DNA of 64,000 nucleotides from Trypanosoma brucei gambiense DAL972. Its lineage: Eukaryota > Euglenozoa > Kinetoplastea > Trypanosomatida > Trypanosomatidae. Location of the stretch: contig NC_026740.1 in NCBI RefSeq assembly GCF_000210295.1, positions 1,681,691 to 1,745,690 on the forward strand, written 5' to 3'. Made by a program: the position numbers and the translations under genes. This document shows, piece by piece, positions 10,711 to 23,100 of this stretch; the first letter of the stretch is position 1, and each line of letters starts with the position of its first letter. The notes beneath the pieces are model-generated. The model saw only the letters and a program-made list of their open reading frames with translations, was not told where the DNA came from and made no database searches.

Positions 10711-11389
10711 TTACACGAAAAGGTCGCCTTACCTGCACCATCCGGTATAATAACTGGCACACCAAATGATGCTTTCAGTTTTACCGCGCCGTCTAAATCG
10801 CGCGGTGTGTGGCGGCATACCTCCAGACCTTCACCCTTCCTAATACGCTCACCTGCACTCCACCCATAGGAGAGGCGTGTACGGATAACCTCCAAGTCAG
10901 CTACAATGGATGTGTCTTGCCAGAGAAATCACACCTATCCATATTGCCACGGTATTCACTCAGCCTATCCAACCACTCTCTCTTAGGGCAATTTGCACAA
11001 TAATACTTCTCGAGGCCCCGTGTAATGTCGCGCGCTTGGTCGCCAGCCTAAGGTCGCGCTCTATTACAAGCCTGTGCCAAGTTATCAAGGGATATCAATC
11101 GAACCTCCTTCGGCACATCGCTCCTGTTAGTACCAGAGGGCACACACATACATTATGATATTGGCTCCTCGACTCAGTAGCTTCGCCATCGTATTTATGC
11201 CGGGTAGGCAGGTAGAGAACCACCGGTATTCTGTTCCGTAGCGCATCTTTGCCTGCACCAGTCTGAGGAAGAACGCCCGAAGCCACTCCTTTCTCGCGCC
11301 CCACTGCAACGAGGATAACATGCGCGGCTTCAGCAGCCACAATCTGACAGCCGCCGCCTTACCTTCAACACGTTTCGGAGATGACCCCC
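10711..11389 (-). mobile_element. Degenerate non-LTR retroposon remnant, copy 2 (cut by gap)
   Basis: Nearly identical to 4154-4832, including the thumb-like stretch with YGTEYRW on the minus strand (11342-11127). The piece with the FAED box would lie beyond the point where the contig ends at 11389. One visible change is Arg instead of Cys just before YGTEYRW. Confidence 0.6.
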
Positions 11390-11489
11390 NNNNNNNNNNN
11401 NNNNNNNNNNNNNNNNNNNNNNNNNNNNNNNNNNNNNNNNNNNNNNNNNNNNNNNNNNNNNNNNNNNNNNNNNNNNNNNNNNNNNNNNN
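11390..11489. other. Assembly gap (100 N)
   Basis: A 100-N placeholder. The left edge is equivalent to 4832 in the first spacer; the right edge begins inside the repeat shared with 999-1745. True length unknown. Confidence 0.98.
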
Positions 11490-12240
11490 GGGAAATTACG
11501 GGAAGTCATTGTTTTCAAGGGGCCAGTTATTAATACATGGGCCGTTTTTGGGGCCCACCGCTGTGCGGGGAGAAGATGCCTTAGTCGCGACCTGCCTTGG
11601 TAAGTTGCGGTTGGAGGTGGGCCCATGGCTGCCGTGGAGTTTGAACAAGAGTTTTGCTGTGGGAATCAAAGGGTCTTTTGTGAGGGGGATGAAAAGGGTG
11701 GGGACACACGGAAACCGGTTCCTGGTCAAAGTGGTGAGGCTTGCGTGGGACTTTCGAAAGGGGCAGAAATATAAAATGACTGCGTAGGGAAACACCGCCA
11801 GACGAAGGCCAAAAGGGAGAACCTGCGGGGGGTGCTACCCCACCGCCTCAGGTTTAGAGCGTGGTGAAGGGCTGAGCCCTCAGTATGGCACACATGCTGC
11901 TGCGGAGATTTTGGCAAAGATCAAGACGGTTTCGTTGCCAGCTGGTCCCTTAGGCACCTATCCCCTTTCTTTCCCACAGCAAGTAGTCAGAAGAATTACA
12001 ACGTGAATGGGCCGCGTCACGAAGCGAAAAGAAGAGCAGAAGAATAGAGTAAGAAATAAGGAAAACTTGGTCACCCGCAGGGGCTGTATCAGGCGCAGGT
12101 GGTGCACGTGACGCGCACAGGGCACAGAGAACCCACAGTGAGCGATATTCACGCACTAGCCACATCCACCCAACGTGAAGTAAAGCAACTTGTCCCGCAA
12201 ATTCGCTTGCTAAACAAAAACACGCGCAACTATGCATAGC
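11490..12240. repeat. Second copy of the unidentified repeat seen at 999-1745
   Basis: Matches 999-1745 almost base for base, apart from a noisy first 60 bases. In this spacer it occupies the position where the first and third spacers hold the reverse transcriptase piece. Minus-strand frames of 95 and 64 codons (12237-11950 and 12152-11958) exist in this copy; the shorter is also intact in the other copy. They look like no family I know. I cannot name the element. Confidence 0.6.
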
Positions 12241-12418
12241 AACGGATAGAATAGTTCATAAAGTGTAAGCAAAAGTCAAAAACACTCACCGTCACTCCTA
12301 CATATTACCGTACACACGCCACTTTGCCGTCACCCACAAAACCACTAAATAAATAAACAAAACGACACAACATACCCTAACAAAAACGTAACACATCATA
12401 TAAAAATTAAAAATGTAT
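12241..12418. other. Short AT-rich segment unique to the copy 2/copy 3 cyclase spacer
   Basis: About 180 bp, A-rich on the plus strand, with no match to the other spacers. It joins the unidentified repeat to the shared cyclase 3' flank, which resumes at about 12419. Nothing codes here. Confidence 0.5.
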
Positions 12419-13429
12419 GATGATATTATACTTCTTCGCTGCAGGCATTACTCAAAAAAGCTTCAGTAAACATCACGACCCATCACACTTTCACCGCTTT
12501 CGCTGCCCTCAGTATACTGCTCTCATCCACCACATATTCACCTAGAGGCCCTCACACGGTGACCGTTGGCCCCGCTATCTAAACCGATTTGTGTGCCATA
12601 TCCCTCATTCCTAGTGCCTTCACCATTGGTGTCTACATTACTGGTGTTGTCAATCCCGTTAGATTCGTCTCCACCTGTACCCACAGCCGTTGTCCCCCGA
12701 TCGGTACTCAGCAACGGACTGCAAGCACTGAGGTTAGCAGAAACATCAAATACAATCTACCCACAATTACTATCCAACATATGACTGGCTTCACATCAGT
12801 GAAAACAGTGACAAACTATGATATCACATTGGGCGACTAACAGAATCAGAGGGTGAAAACGAAATGAAGAAATGAATCGAAACATGGAAGTTAACACCTA
12901 AGCAGAGGAACTTAGAGCCTACAATAAACAGAGAATCCCACAACACACACCCCAACAAACAGGCAAAACAGTAATGGGGCACACGGAAAAGAAACGAAGC
13001 AACCTGCACGATATTAGGTGACAACAATCCAATAAGCCAACAGTGCTTCGGATCGTATACTGCCCACCCACACATACAAACACTCCTGGACTAACGAGAG
13101 GGAAAGGTAAGTGACCGGGAGCTGTTTGCCGGACATGCAAAGATAGTTTAAAAGACGCAGGTAAGTGGCATCGGCTTACAACAAGAGGGTAGCAGTATAT
13201 CAATGATGAAAGAAAATATTAAGTAAAGTTCACGCGGACGCTCGTGTTAACTATCAATGCGTGAAACGCAACACGAAAATGAAAGCAAGCTACGCTGAGG
13301 TAACAATAATCTACATGGACATCAAAGAAAAAACATAAGTGTAAGATGGCACGCACCCGCACATGCATTGTAAGAAGTAACATCTTCCAAGTACATTGCC
13401 GCGAGCTGCCTCAGCAACATCAGGAGAGG
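12419..13429 (-). repeat. Shared cyclase 3' flank, copy 2 (downstream of cyclase copy 3)
   Basis: Near-identical to 5585-6606, with short divergent patches at about 13130-13165 and 13231-13243. Probable 3' UTR and polyadenylation region of the cyclase ending at 13430. Confidence 0.7.
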
Positions 13430-16400
13430 CTAGAGGTCACCCTTCAGCGACGTAACCTCTACTGTGCTCCGCCGTGACGGGGCCTCAGACGCATCGGAGC
13501 TTGCTACAATACCAACCGACGTCAAATCACCGTTATCGCCAGGATGGCTGGATCTTGATAGCAAAGGCGAACGCAAAACTTCAATACCAAGCAATGAAGG
13601 TTGGACCCCACCCATTAAAATAGTCGAAGAATTTAGGGAGTTATGTCCCACACGAAAGTCCGCCACGCGCCCAACCCTTACCGCTATACGGTAAACCACT
13701 TCCCGGCAGTAGGCCTCAGACCATCCGCTGTTCTTGCGCAACAATGACACACGCCACCGTTCGCACAGAGGTAACAGCAGATTCTGCCGCTGGGCTGGTG
13801 CGAACACACCGAGCAGCGAATTCAGGGATATGGCAACCTGCCTGGCAGAATCAGTTAACCCAGCATGTAGAGAACTCACCTCACTCAACGAGGGGTCCGC
13901 AACCTCATCGTCCAATCCAGGGCTATCGCGGTCCAGCCTCAGTGCAGCAAAAGTGCGACCGGGAATTGGGTTCAGCTGGTACATCTCCACAGGATTGGGA
14001 ACACCGCGTAACGTTACAGGGCCCAGTGCAGTTACATCAAACTGCTCACGCTCTACCACACTCAGCGACATGTAGGTCGCACGTGTCATCAGCACTTGCC
14101 CGCCGTTCGCAACACTCTCTGTCCTTGCTGCCATATTCGCTGTCCGTCCATAGTAGTCATATCCCTTCGTCACCTCATCGTACCGGATGTCGCACAGTCC
14201 AGTGTGGATCCCAACACGCACACGCAGGCCACGCCATAGTCGGCCGTACACCTCACGGTCCAGATGTGCCGTCGGCGGAGTGTACCCTTCCTCTTCCTCG
14301 GCGCGCTGCAGTTCAAACTCACGGTATGACTCATCCAACGCAGCTGTCCCCCAATTGTGGTGCAAAAAGTTATGCTGCAAGTCACAAGCTAGACGCACAG
14401 CCGCAGAGGGGCTCCGGCACGCAATCATGAAGGAGTCCCCGACGGTCTTCACCTCGTAGCACCTGTAGTGCATAATCAACGCACGAATTAGCCGATGATG
14501 TGTCGCTACAGCGTCCGGCATCATCTCTGGGTGCGCCGCCCACTGTGCAGTACTGCTTTCGATATCTGTGAAGATGAGCGTCACGGGATCCGTTGGTTCC
14601 TTCGGTGCATTTGCGTTATCACGCGCATCCGCAAAATACCGACACAATACGACAACGATCACCACTACTAGAAGCAAAAAAAACAAAACGGCGCCCACAC
14701 AAACACCAATCAACCGTGCCCCCGTCAGTCTCCCAGCGTCACGGTCCTCATACTGCAGCAGTTGAGAGATTGGTTCGGCAATCGGTGGGACCGACGGATC
14801 CAGTGCACGTGCCATTGACCACACAGCAATACCTGTCGCACCGTAGTTTGTCACGCAGTCATTCCACAGACCCACCTCCACCTTGCCGCATCCCTCTGTG
14901 CCATACGGGCCGTAGCGCATGTCATCAGCTCGCAAATAAGTCTCCGAAAAAAAGAGATTCGACAGAGTATCTGCGTCCACCTTCTTTAATTGCGGGAGAA
15001 CCGTCCGCAGCAAGTTTCCGGCAGCAAACCCCATTAACGACAGTGGTGTCCACTTCGACTTATCCTTCATAGCATTGTGAAACTTTTTCACAGTATCCGA
15101 CGACGGGTTCCCATCAGCCCAGTGTGGAAGGTTTGTCGCGAACAGCAAACGGTTACTACTCGAGCTTCCAGGACCCTTATCCCTAAACACACGGACAAAC
15201 GTCTGGTAGTATAATGCCACCTCAGTAAAAGGGACGTAAACGAATAGCTTGGGGTTGGCGCTGAGGTGCTTCGCAATCACCTCGACGTCGTCCTGTTTGA
15301 GGCCTATGACAAACACGTCACCCTCGCGGGGAAGATAGCCTGTGACAGAGCCGCTGGTTGTCAGTCTCACAGAACTATTGAGACCTCCTTCAAACCGCTG
15401 CAACACCAAATGTAAAAATCGATTAATATAATATGACTCGGAGCTGCTGATGACAGAGTGCACCCCTATTGAGCCCTTCTCTCCCAAATACTTGGCGATC
15501 ACAAACAGTTGCTGCTCCAGTGTGGCAGAGAGGTATATCACACGTTTGTTAGGTGTTCGGAGGCGAGGAACAAGAAGCACCGGATCAACAACAACGAAGG
15601 TCGATGTGCTCAGTAACGCTTCATCCGTAACGCCCATGACAACGGTCACAAGCTTTTCCTCCTCCTCACGTTTTAAACGCTTCCAAATGGTGCCTGAGCT
15701 TGTGTTGATCCTGTGCAAGAAGAATCTATCGTAATCTCCGAGATCCCCAGTGCCCACAAGGAGACTCGCACCTCCATGCCACTCCTCGGCCGCGTTCAGT
15801 GACAATTGACTGTTATCCATAAACGTGGCAACAGCTGCCAGCGGGGCATGAAGCCGGGACCCGTCCGTATCGCATCGAGATGTTCCCAACGCCATGAAAC
15901 CACTCTTTACACTCTCCAGCCGAAAGCCCTCCACGAGCCTTTTCATGTATACTGCCTTACCACCCTGGTTACATTGACACGAAGCACCTAGTGCAGCGAC
16001 ATTATCGGGGCAATCACCACCATAATCTCCATACACAAGATCATCAATTACGTAACGCCGTTGATTGTACAGAGACTTTTTGAACGTTGAACGGTTCTTC
16101 AGCCACTCACGGGAGCTCAGCGCCCGCGACAGCATTTCACCGATAATCCACCCATACACCATCAGCTCACCATCATCATCATCCGTCAGATGACGATCAG
16201 ACCTACCATAAAGTGATGCTCCGGAATGAGAATCAAGGTACGCTTTCATCTCCTTCTGAAAGCGTTGGATCGCTTGATACTCATTATCCTTGGCGAGTGG
16301 GTTCGTTCCCGTGGTGATCACCTGGCCATCAAAGTTACGAAACCCCTCATAATATTTCTTTTTAAATGTTTCGACAACAAAATACTGTATTGGGAACGGA

Positions 16401-17233
16401 GAAAGTACATAAGCACCAGATGTACGCTTGTCCTCTAGAAATTTCAGTAGAGCCTTTTTACCGTCAACGATCGGTAATGCAAACAGTATAACAGCCTGCG
16501 GATTCGTTGCCGCAAACTGATCCCACTCCCTTTGAAAATCCTTTTCATTGGCTGCCTTTGCTATGGAGCTTTTCAGAGCGAATGTGCCACAAAGCCCATA
16601 GCCCATCCTAGCCATCGCCTGAACCACAAGTTGGTACTCAGTGTCACCGAATGATACGCCTTTTAAATACATAAATCCCAGACGCCGTACACGCAGATGG
16701 GCAAGGGCATAACGCAGGAGGGCTAATGTCTCAGCGAGTGGATCCACCGAGATAAAGTACAAGTTGGGCCGCCACCCTCTAACCGCACCAGAGCCTGTGT
16801 ACGGGGCGAAACCGATAACCTCATTTTTCGTCAGTAAATCGAGCGACATCAGAACACTTGTGTCACCAACCGGTCCCAACACAACAAGAATCTTCTTTAG
16901 GTCACTGAATCCTTTTAATTTTTGTTGTAACGCCATGATTGCCGACTCATTATTTGAAGAAAGGTGGGTAAGCCTCACAAACTCAGCTATACTTCCCTCA
17001 TTTCTGCGCGCAGCGAAGGAGGCATTAAGACCGGCATTTCCAGCTATAATCGTCTTAATAGAACTGTAACGATTATAAAGAAGGGAAAATACCTCCACAT
17101 TTATTTCTTCTTCAGCATTATCGCACAATACCATGGGTGCTTGCATAACCTGCAGTATCACCGCAAGCAGAAACAGTTGCGCCACAGTGCCACACGGAAC
17201 GCCACGATGTCCCCAAACTGCTCTGTGAGGCAT
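13430..17233 (-). CDS. GRESAG4: Receptor-type adenylate cyclase, copy 3 (complete, 1267 aa, divergent ectodomain)
   Basis: Same architecture as copy 2: signal peptide, bilobed ligand-binding-like ectodomain, one membrane span, and class III cyclase domain with both metal aspartates, the ATP-specifying Lys and Asp and the Asn/Arg pair. The catalytic domain and membrane span are identical to copy 2. The ectodomain is the most divergent of the four. Residues about 37-102, 223-232, 251-257 and 275-305 carry alternative segments, separated by stretches identical to the other genes. At about 600-628 it shares the copy 2 version. The tail after about residue 1175 is a third variant. The pattern fits short-tract gene conversion or selection for ectodomain variety. 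Start as in the other copies. Confidence 0.96.
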   Translation of the reverse strand: MPHRAVWGHRGVPCGTVAQLFLLAVILQVMQAPMVLCDNAEEEINVEVFSLLYNRYSSIKTIIAGNAGLNASFAARRNEGSIAEFVRLTHLSSNNESAIMALQQKLKGFSDLKKILVVLGPVGDTSVLMSLDLLTKNEVIGFAPYTGSGAVRGWRPNLYFISVDPLAETLALLRYALAHLRVRRLGFMYLKGVSFGDTEYQLVVQAMARMGYGLCGTFALKSSIAKAANEKDFQREWDQFAATNPQAVILFALPIVDGKKALLKFLEDKRTSGAYVLSPFPIQYFVVETFKKKYYEGFRNFDGQVITTGTNPLAKDNEYQAIQRFQKEMKAYLDSHSGASLYGRSDRHLTDDDDGELMVYGWIIGEMLSRALSSREWLKNRSTFKKSLYNQRRYVIDDLVYGDYGGDCPDNVAALGASCQCNQGGKAVYMKRLVEGFRLESVKSGFMALGTSRCDTDGSRLHAPLAAVATFMDNSQLSLNAAEEWHGGASLLVGTGDLGDYDRFFLHRINTSSGTIWKRLKREEEEKLVTVVMGVTDEALLSTSTFVVVDPVLLVPRLRTPNKRVIYLSATLEQQLFVIAKYLGEKGSIGVHSVISSSESYYINRFLHLVLQRFEGGLNSSVRLTTSGSVTGYLPREGDVFVIGLKQDDVEVIAKHLSANPKLFVYVPFTEVALYYQTFVRVFRDKGPGSSSSNRLLFATNLPHWADGNPSSDTVKKFHNAMKDKSKWTPLSLMGFAAGNLLRTVLPQLKKVDADTLSNLFFSETYLRADDMRYGPYGTEGCGKVEVGLWNDCVTNYGATGIAVWSMARALDPSVPPIAEPISQLLQYEDRDAGRLTGARLIGVCVGAVLFFLLLVVVIVVVLCRYFADARDNANAPKEPTDPVTLIFTDIESSTAQWAAHPEMMPDAVATHHRLIRALIMHYRCYEVKTVGDSFMIACRSPSAAVRLACDLQHNFLHHNWGTAALDESYREFELQRAEEEEGYTPPTAHLDREVYGRLWRGLRVRVGIHTGLCDIRYDEVTKGYDYYGRTANMAARTESVANGGQVLMTRATYMSLSVVEREQFDVTALGPVTLRGVPNPVEMYQLNPIPGRTFAALRLDRDSPGLDDEVADPSLSEVSSLHAGLTDSARQVAISLNSLLGVFAPAQRQNLLLPLCERWRVSLLRKNSGWSEAYCREVVYRIAVRVGRVADFRVGHNSLNSSTILMGGVQPSLLGIEVLRSPLLSRSSHPGDNGDLTSVGIVASSDASEAPSRRSTVEVTSLKGDL

Positions 17234-17265
17234 ACCACGCGAGCTTAAGCCGCAGACGCAGATAC

Positions 17266-17309
17266 CTTAGTTAACAAGGGAGTAAAATAAAATTGGGAGG
17301 AAAAACAAT
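17266..17309 (-). promoter_or_regulatory. Predicted polypyrimidine tract and spliced-leader acceptor, cyclase copy 3
   Basis: Identical to the arrangement upstream of copy 1, with AG at 17267-17266. Inferred. Confidence 0.5.
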
Positions 17310-17527
17310 TAAAGGCTACTTTGTTCCACAGTGTTCGAGCAACAGCAATGCACACGAAAGCAAAAGGAAGGGAGGATAGCATGGCACCAGTATGGAGTAT
17401 GCCAAATGAAGAGATACACGCCAACTTAGAAAATAGTAGGATGCATGGCATGGTATAGTCGGAGTCAAGGGGAAAGCACAGCACGACACAGACTCGACGC
17501 CACACGTCACTCAGCTTGCTAGCACCC

Positions 17528-18833
17528 TTACACGAAAAGGTCGCCTTACCTGCACCATCCGGTATAATAACTGGCACACCAAATGATGCTTTCAGTTTTA
17601 CCGCGCCGTCTAAATCGCGCGGTGTGTGGCGGCATACCTCCAGACCTTCACCCTTCCTAATACGCTCACCTGCACTCCACCCATAGGAGAGGCGTGTACG
17701 GATAACCTCCAAGTCAGCTACAATGGATGTGTCTTGCCAGAGAAATCACACCTATCCATATTGCCACGGTATTCACTCAGCCTATCCAACCACTCTCTCT
17801 TAGGGCAATTTGCACAATAATACTTCTCGAGGCCCCGTGTAATATCGCGCGCTTGGTCGCCAGCCTAAGGTCGCGCTCTATTACAAGCCTGTGCCAAGTT
17901 ATCAAGGGATATCAATCGAACCTCCTTCGGCACATCGCTCCTGTTAGTACCAGAGGGCACACACATACATTATGATATTGGCTCCTCGACTCAGTAGCTT
18001 CGCCATCGTATTTATGCCGGGTAGGCAGGTAGAGAACCACCGGTATTCTGTTCCGTAGCACATCTTTGCCTGCACCAGTCTGAGGAAGAACGCCCGAAGC
18101 CACTCCTTTCTCGCGCCCCACTGCAACGAGGATAACATGCGCGGCTTCAGCAGCCACAATCTGACAGCCGCCGCCTTACCTTCAACACGTTTCGGAGATG
18201 ACCCCCACAGGTTACAAACTGACGCCTGGTAGTTTCGGTCTCCTCATCTTCCTTACCTTCGTTTCAGACACTGTGAAACCCAGTGAGCCTCGCACCAACA
18301 CATCGTACAATGTGTATCCTCTCTGTTCGTCTGCCGACCCACGCGAAGCAGCCCTTCGACTGTCGACTAACGAGACCCCACCCATCATAAAGAATCCAAC
18401 GAAACTGAGAGATATCCGCCTTCCAGCAAAGTATCGGCATATCCTCCGCAAAGCGGTAGTACTGGATGCCTGACATTCTATTCAAAGACTTGCTTGGTCG
18501 ACCCGTTGTCATTATGAACAGAATAGGAACTAACACAGGACTATGTACTACACCACATGTTAGTCCAGCACTCCTAGGCCACTTGTTGGTTACCCCAACA
18601 CCCCCTGTTCGGTTGGACACAAACCTACTGATCTATCTTGTGACGTGCAACCTAACGGAATACCCTTCGACTGCGGGGGCGATGCGGCTACCGCACACAA
18701 AGCCAATTACATTAGCATGATGTATGGACAATATTGCAATGCACAACAATATTTTTACTGCACTTTCGGTTCCAACCAGTTGTCTCCCGAAGTTCATCGC
18801 TGAAAGCTCTGGGTTGAACGCAACATACCTCAC
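17528..18833 (-). mobile_element. Degenerate non-LTR retroposon remnant, copy 3
   Basis: Essentially identical to 4154-5459, with the same broken frames: RT piece at 18620-18264 and thumb-like piece at 18159-17944. The same FAED box replaces FADD. Identity of already decayed copies shows the tandem unit was duplicated or homogenised after the element decayed. Confidence 0.65.
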
Positions 18834-18958
18834 CTATAACTTCTTATTCAATTAATCAAGAAGCCGTCTACTAATAACCCTCTTCATCTACCCCGCACAT
18901 CGCGCTCATCAATGATACCGGAATAACATCACGTCAACACGTGATTTGCTTTGCCCAA

Positions 18959-19980
18959 GAAAGGGTATGATAATGTTATGCTTCTTCGCTGCAGGCATTA
19001 CTCAAAAAAGCTTCAGTAAACATCACGACCCATCACACTTTCACCGCTTTCGCTGCCCTCAGTATACTGCTCTCATCCAACACATATTCACCTAGAGGCC
19101 CTCACATGGTGACCGTTGGCCCCGCTATCTAAACCGATTTGTGTGCCATATCCCTCATTCCTAGTGCCTTCACCATTGGTGTCTACATTACTGGTGTTGT
19201 CAATCCCGTTAGATTCGTCTCCACCTGTACCCACAGCCGTTGTCCCCCGATCGGTACTCAGCAACGGACTGCAAGCACTGAGGTTAGCAGAAACATCAAA
19301 TACAATCTACCCACAATTACTATCCAACATATGACTGGCTTCACATCAGTGAAAACAGTGACAAACTATGATATCACATTGGGCGACTAACAGAATCAGA
19401 GGGTGAAAACGAAATGAAGAAATGAATCGAAACATGGAAGTTAACACCTAAGCAGAGGAACTTAGAGCCTACAATAAACAGAGAATCCCACAACACACAC
19501 CCCAACAAACAGGCAAAACAGTAATGGGGCACACGGAAAAGAAACGAAGCAACCTGCACGATATTAGGTGACAACAATCCAATAAGCCAACAGTGCTTCG
19601 GATCGTATACTGCCCACCCACACATACAAACACTCCTGGACTAACGAGAGGGAAGGGTAAGTGACCGGGAGCTGTTTGCCGGGCATGTGACATTAACGAA
19701 ACGCACTGTTAGTCAGTAGTGTCGGCTTACAACAAGAGGGTAGCAGTATATCAATGATGAAAGAAAATATTAAGTAAAGTTCAGGGAGAAATTCGTGTTA
19801 ACTATCAATGCGTGAAACGCAACACGAAAATGAAAGCAAGCTACGCTGAGGTAACAATAATCTACATGGACATCAAAGAAAAAACATAAGTGTAAGATGG
19901 CACGCACCCGCACATGCATTGTAAGAAGTAACATCTTCCAAGTACATTGCCGCGAGCTGCCTCAGCAACATCAGGAGAGG
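18959..19980 (-). repeat. Shared cyclase 3' flank, copy 3 (downstream of cyclase copy 4)
   Basis: Nearly identical to 5585-6606, including the patch at 19688-19720 that differs in the middle spacer. Probable 3' UTR region of the cyclase at 20184-23783. Confidence 0.7.
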
Positions 19981-20183
19981 CTAGAGGTCACCCTTCAGCG
20001 ACGTAACCTCTACTGTGCTCCGCCGTGACAGGGCCTCAGACGCATCGGAGCTTGCTACAATATCAACCGACGCCAAATCACCGTTATCGCCAGGATGGCT
20101 GGATCTTGATAGCAAAGGCGAACGCAAATTTTCAATGCCAGCCAACGAAGGTTGGACCCCACCCATTAAAATAGTCGAAGAAT
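19981..20183 (-). pseudogene. Out-of-frame remainder of the copy 4 cyclase tail
   Basis: A minus-strand frame (20166-19981) matches the last 61 residues of the intact copies, ending in the same EVTSLKGDL terminus, but is out of frame with the cyclase above it. A 1-nt deletion at about 20196-20204, in a C-rich run on the plus strand, separates the two frames. Either the copy has lost its tail or the assembly has a homopolymer error. Confidence 0.8.
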
Positions 20184-23100
20184 TTAGGGAGTTATGTCCC
20201 CCCTAATGTCCGCCACGCGCCCAACCTTTACCGCTATACGGTAAACCACTTCCCGGCAGTAGGCCTCAGACCATCCGCTGTTCTTGCGCAACAATGACAC
20301 ACGCCACCGTTCGCACAGAGGTAACAGCAGATTCTGCCGCTGGGCTGGTGCGAACACACCGAGAAGCGAATTCAGGGATATGGCAACCTGCCTGGCAGAA
20401 TCAGTTAACCCAGCACAAAGAGAACTCACCTCACTCAACGAGGGGCTCGAAACCTCATCGTCCAATCCAGGGTTATCGCGGTCCAGCCTCAGTGCAGCAA
20501 AAGTGCGACCGGGAATTGGGTTCAGCTGGTACATCTCCACAGGATTGGGAACACCGCGTAACGTTACAGGGCCCAGTGCAGTTACATCAAACTGCTCACG
20601 CTCTACCACACTCAGCGACATGTAGGTCGCACGTGTCATCAGCACTTGCCCGCCGTTCGCAACACTCTCTGTCCTTGCTGCCATATTCGCTGTCCGTCCA
20701 TAGTAGTCATATCCCTTCGTCACCTCATCGTACCGGATGTCGCACAGTCCAGTGTGGATCCCAACACGCACACGCAGGCCACGCCATAGTCGGCCGTACA
20801 CCTCACGGTCCAGATGTGCCGTCGGCGGAGTGTACCCTTCCTCTTCCTCGGCGCGCTGCAGTTCAAACTCACGGTATGACTCATCCAACGCAGCTGTCCC
20901 CCAATTGTGGTGCAAAAAGTTATGCTGCAAGTCACAAGCTAGACGCACAGCCGCAGAGGGGCTCCGGCACGCAATCATGAAGGAGTCCCCGACGGTCTTC
21001 ACCTCGTAGCACCTGTAGTGCATAATCAACGCACGAATTAGCCGATGATGTGTCGCTACAGCGTCCGGCATCATCTCTGGGTGCGCCGCCCACTGTGCAG
21101 TACTGCTTTCGATATCTGTGAAGATGAGCGTCACGGGATCCGTTGGTTCCTTCGGTGCATTTGCGTTATCACGCGCATCCGCAAAATACCGACACAATAC
21201 GACAACGATCACCACTACTAGAAGCAAAAAAAACAAAACGGCGCCCACACAAACACCAATCAACCGTGCCCCCGTCAGTCTCCCAGCGTCACGGTCCTCA
21301 TACTGCAGCAGTTGAGAGATTGGTTCGGCAATCGGTGGGACCGACGGATCCAGTGCACGTGCCATTGACCACACAGCAATACCTGTCGCACCGTAGTTTG
21401 TCACGCAGTCATTCCACAGACCCACCTCCACCTTGCCGCATCCCTCTGTGCCATACGGGCCGTAGCGCATGTCATCAGCTCGCAAATAAGTCTCCGAAAA
21501 AAAGAGATTCGACAGAGTATCTGCGTCCACCTTCTTTAATTGCGGGAGAACCGTCCGCAGCAAGTTTCCGGCAGCAAACCCCATTAACGACAGTGGTGTC
21601 CACTTCGACTTATCCTTCATAGCATTGTGAAACTTTTTCACAGTATCCGACGACGGGTTCCCATCAGCCCAGTGTGGAAGGTTTGTCGCGAACAGCAAAC
21701 GGTTACTACTCGAGCTTCCAGGACCCTTATCCCTAAACACACGGACAAACGTCTGGTAGTATAATGCCACCTCAGTAAAAGGGACGTAAACGAATAGCTT
21801 GGGGTTGGCGCTGAGGTGCTTCGCAATCACCTCGACGTCGTCCTGTTTGAGGCCTATGACAAACACGTCACCCTCGCGGGGAAGATAGCCTGTGACAGAG
21901 ACTGTCCCATTCAGCATTACCAAAGACTGAGGTTCCTGATAAAACCGACTCAGCGACATATTAACCACCTTTTCAATTCTATTTGATTCGGAGCTGCTGA
22001 TGACAGAGTGCACCCCTATTGAGCCCTTCTCTCCCAAATACTTGGCGATCACAAACAGTTGCTGCTCCAGTGTGGCAGAGAGGTATATCACACGTTTGTT
22101 AGGTGTTCGGAGGCGAGGAACAAGCAGCACCGGATCAACAACAACGAAGGTCGATGTGCTCAGTAACGCTTCATCCGTAACGCCCATGACAACGGTCACA
22201 AGCTTTTCCTCCTCCTCACGTTTTAAACGCTTCCAAATGGTGCCTGAGCTTGTGTTGATCCTGTGCAAGAAGAATCTATCGTAATCTCCGAGATCCCCAG
22301 TGCCCACAAGGAGACTCGCACCTCCATGCCACTCCTCGGCCGCGTTCAGTGACAATTGACTGTTATCCATAAACGTGGCAACAGCTGCCAGCGGGGCATG
22401 AAGCCGGGACCCGTCCGTATCGCATCGAGATGTTCCCAACGCCATGAAACCACTCTTTACACTCTCCAGCCGAAAGCCCTCCACGAGCCTTTTCATGTAT
22501 ACTGCCTTACCACCCTGGTTACATTGACACGAAGCACCTAGTGCAGCGACATTATCGGGGCAATCACCACCATAATCTCCATACACAAGATCATCAATTA
22601 CGTAACGCCGTTGATTGTACAGAGACTTTTTGAACGTTGAACGGTTCTTCAGCCACTCACGGGAGCTCAGCGCCCGCGACAGCATTTCACCGATAATCCA
22701 CCCATACACCATCAGCTCACCATCATCATCATCCGTCAGATGACGATCAGATCTACTGTAAGGTGATGCTCCGGAATGAGAATCAAGGTACGCTTTCATC
22801 TCCTTCTGAAAGCGTTGGATCGCTTGATACTCATTATCCTTGGCGAGTGGGTTCGTTCCCGTGGTGATCACTTCCCCATGAGAATATCCACCACCCCGAC
22901 CATATGTAGCATTTAAGGTTTCGACAACGAAATACTGTAGCGCAAAGGGAGAAAGTATACACGCACCAGATGTACGCTTGTCCTCTAGAAATTTCAGTAG
23001 AGCCTTTTTACCGTCATCTACGGGATACACGTACAGTATAACAGCCTGCGGATTCGTTGCCGCAAACTGATCCCACTCCCTTTGAAAACCTTCGCTGCTT

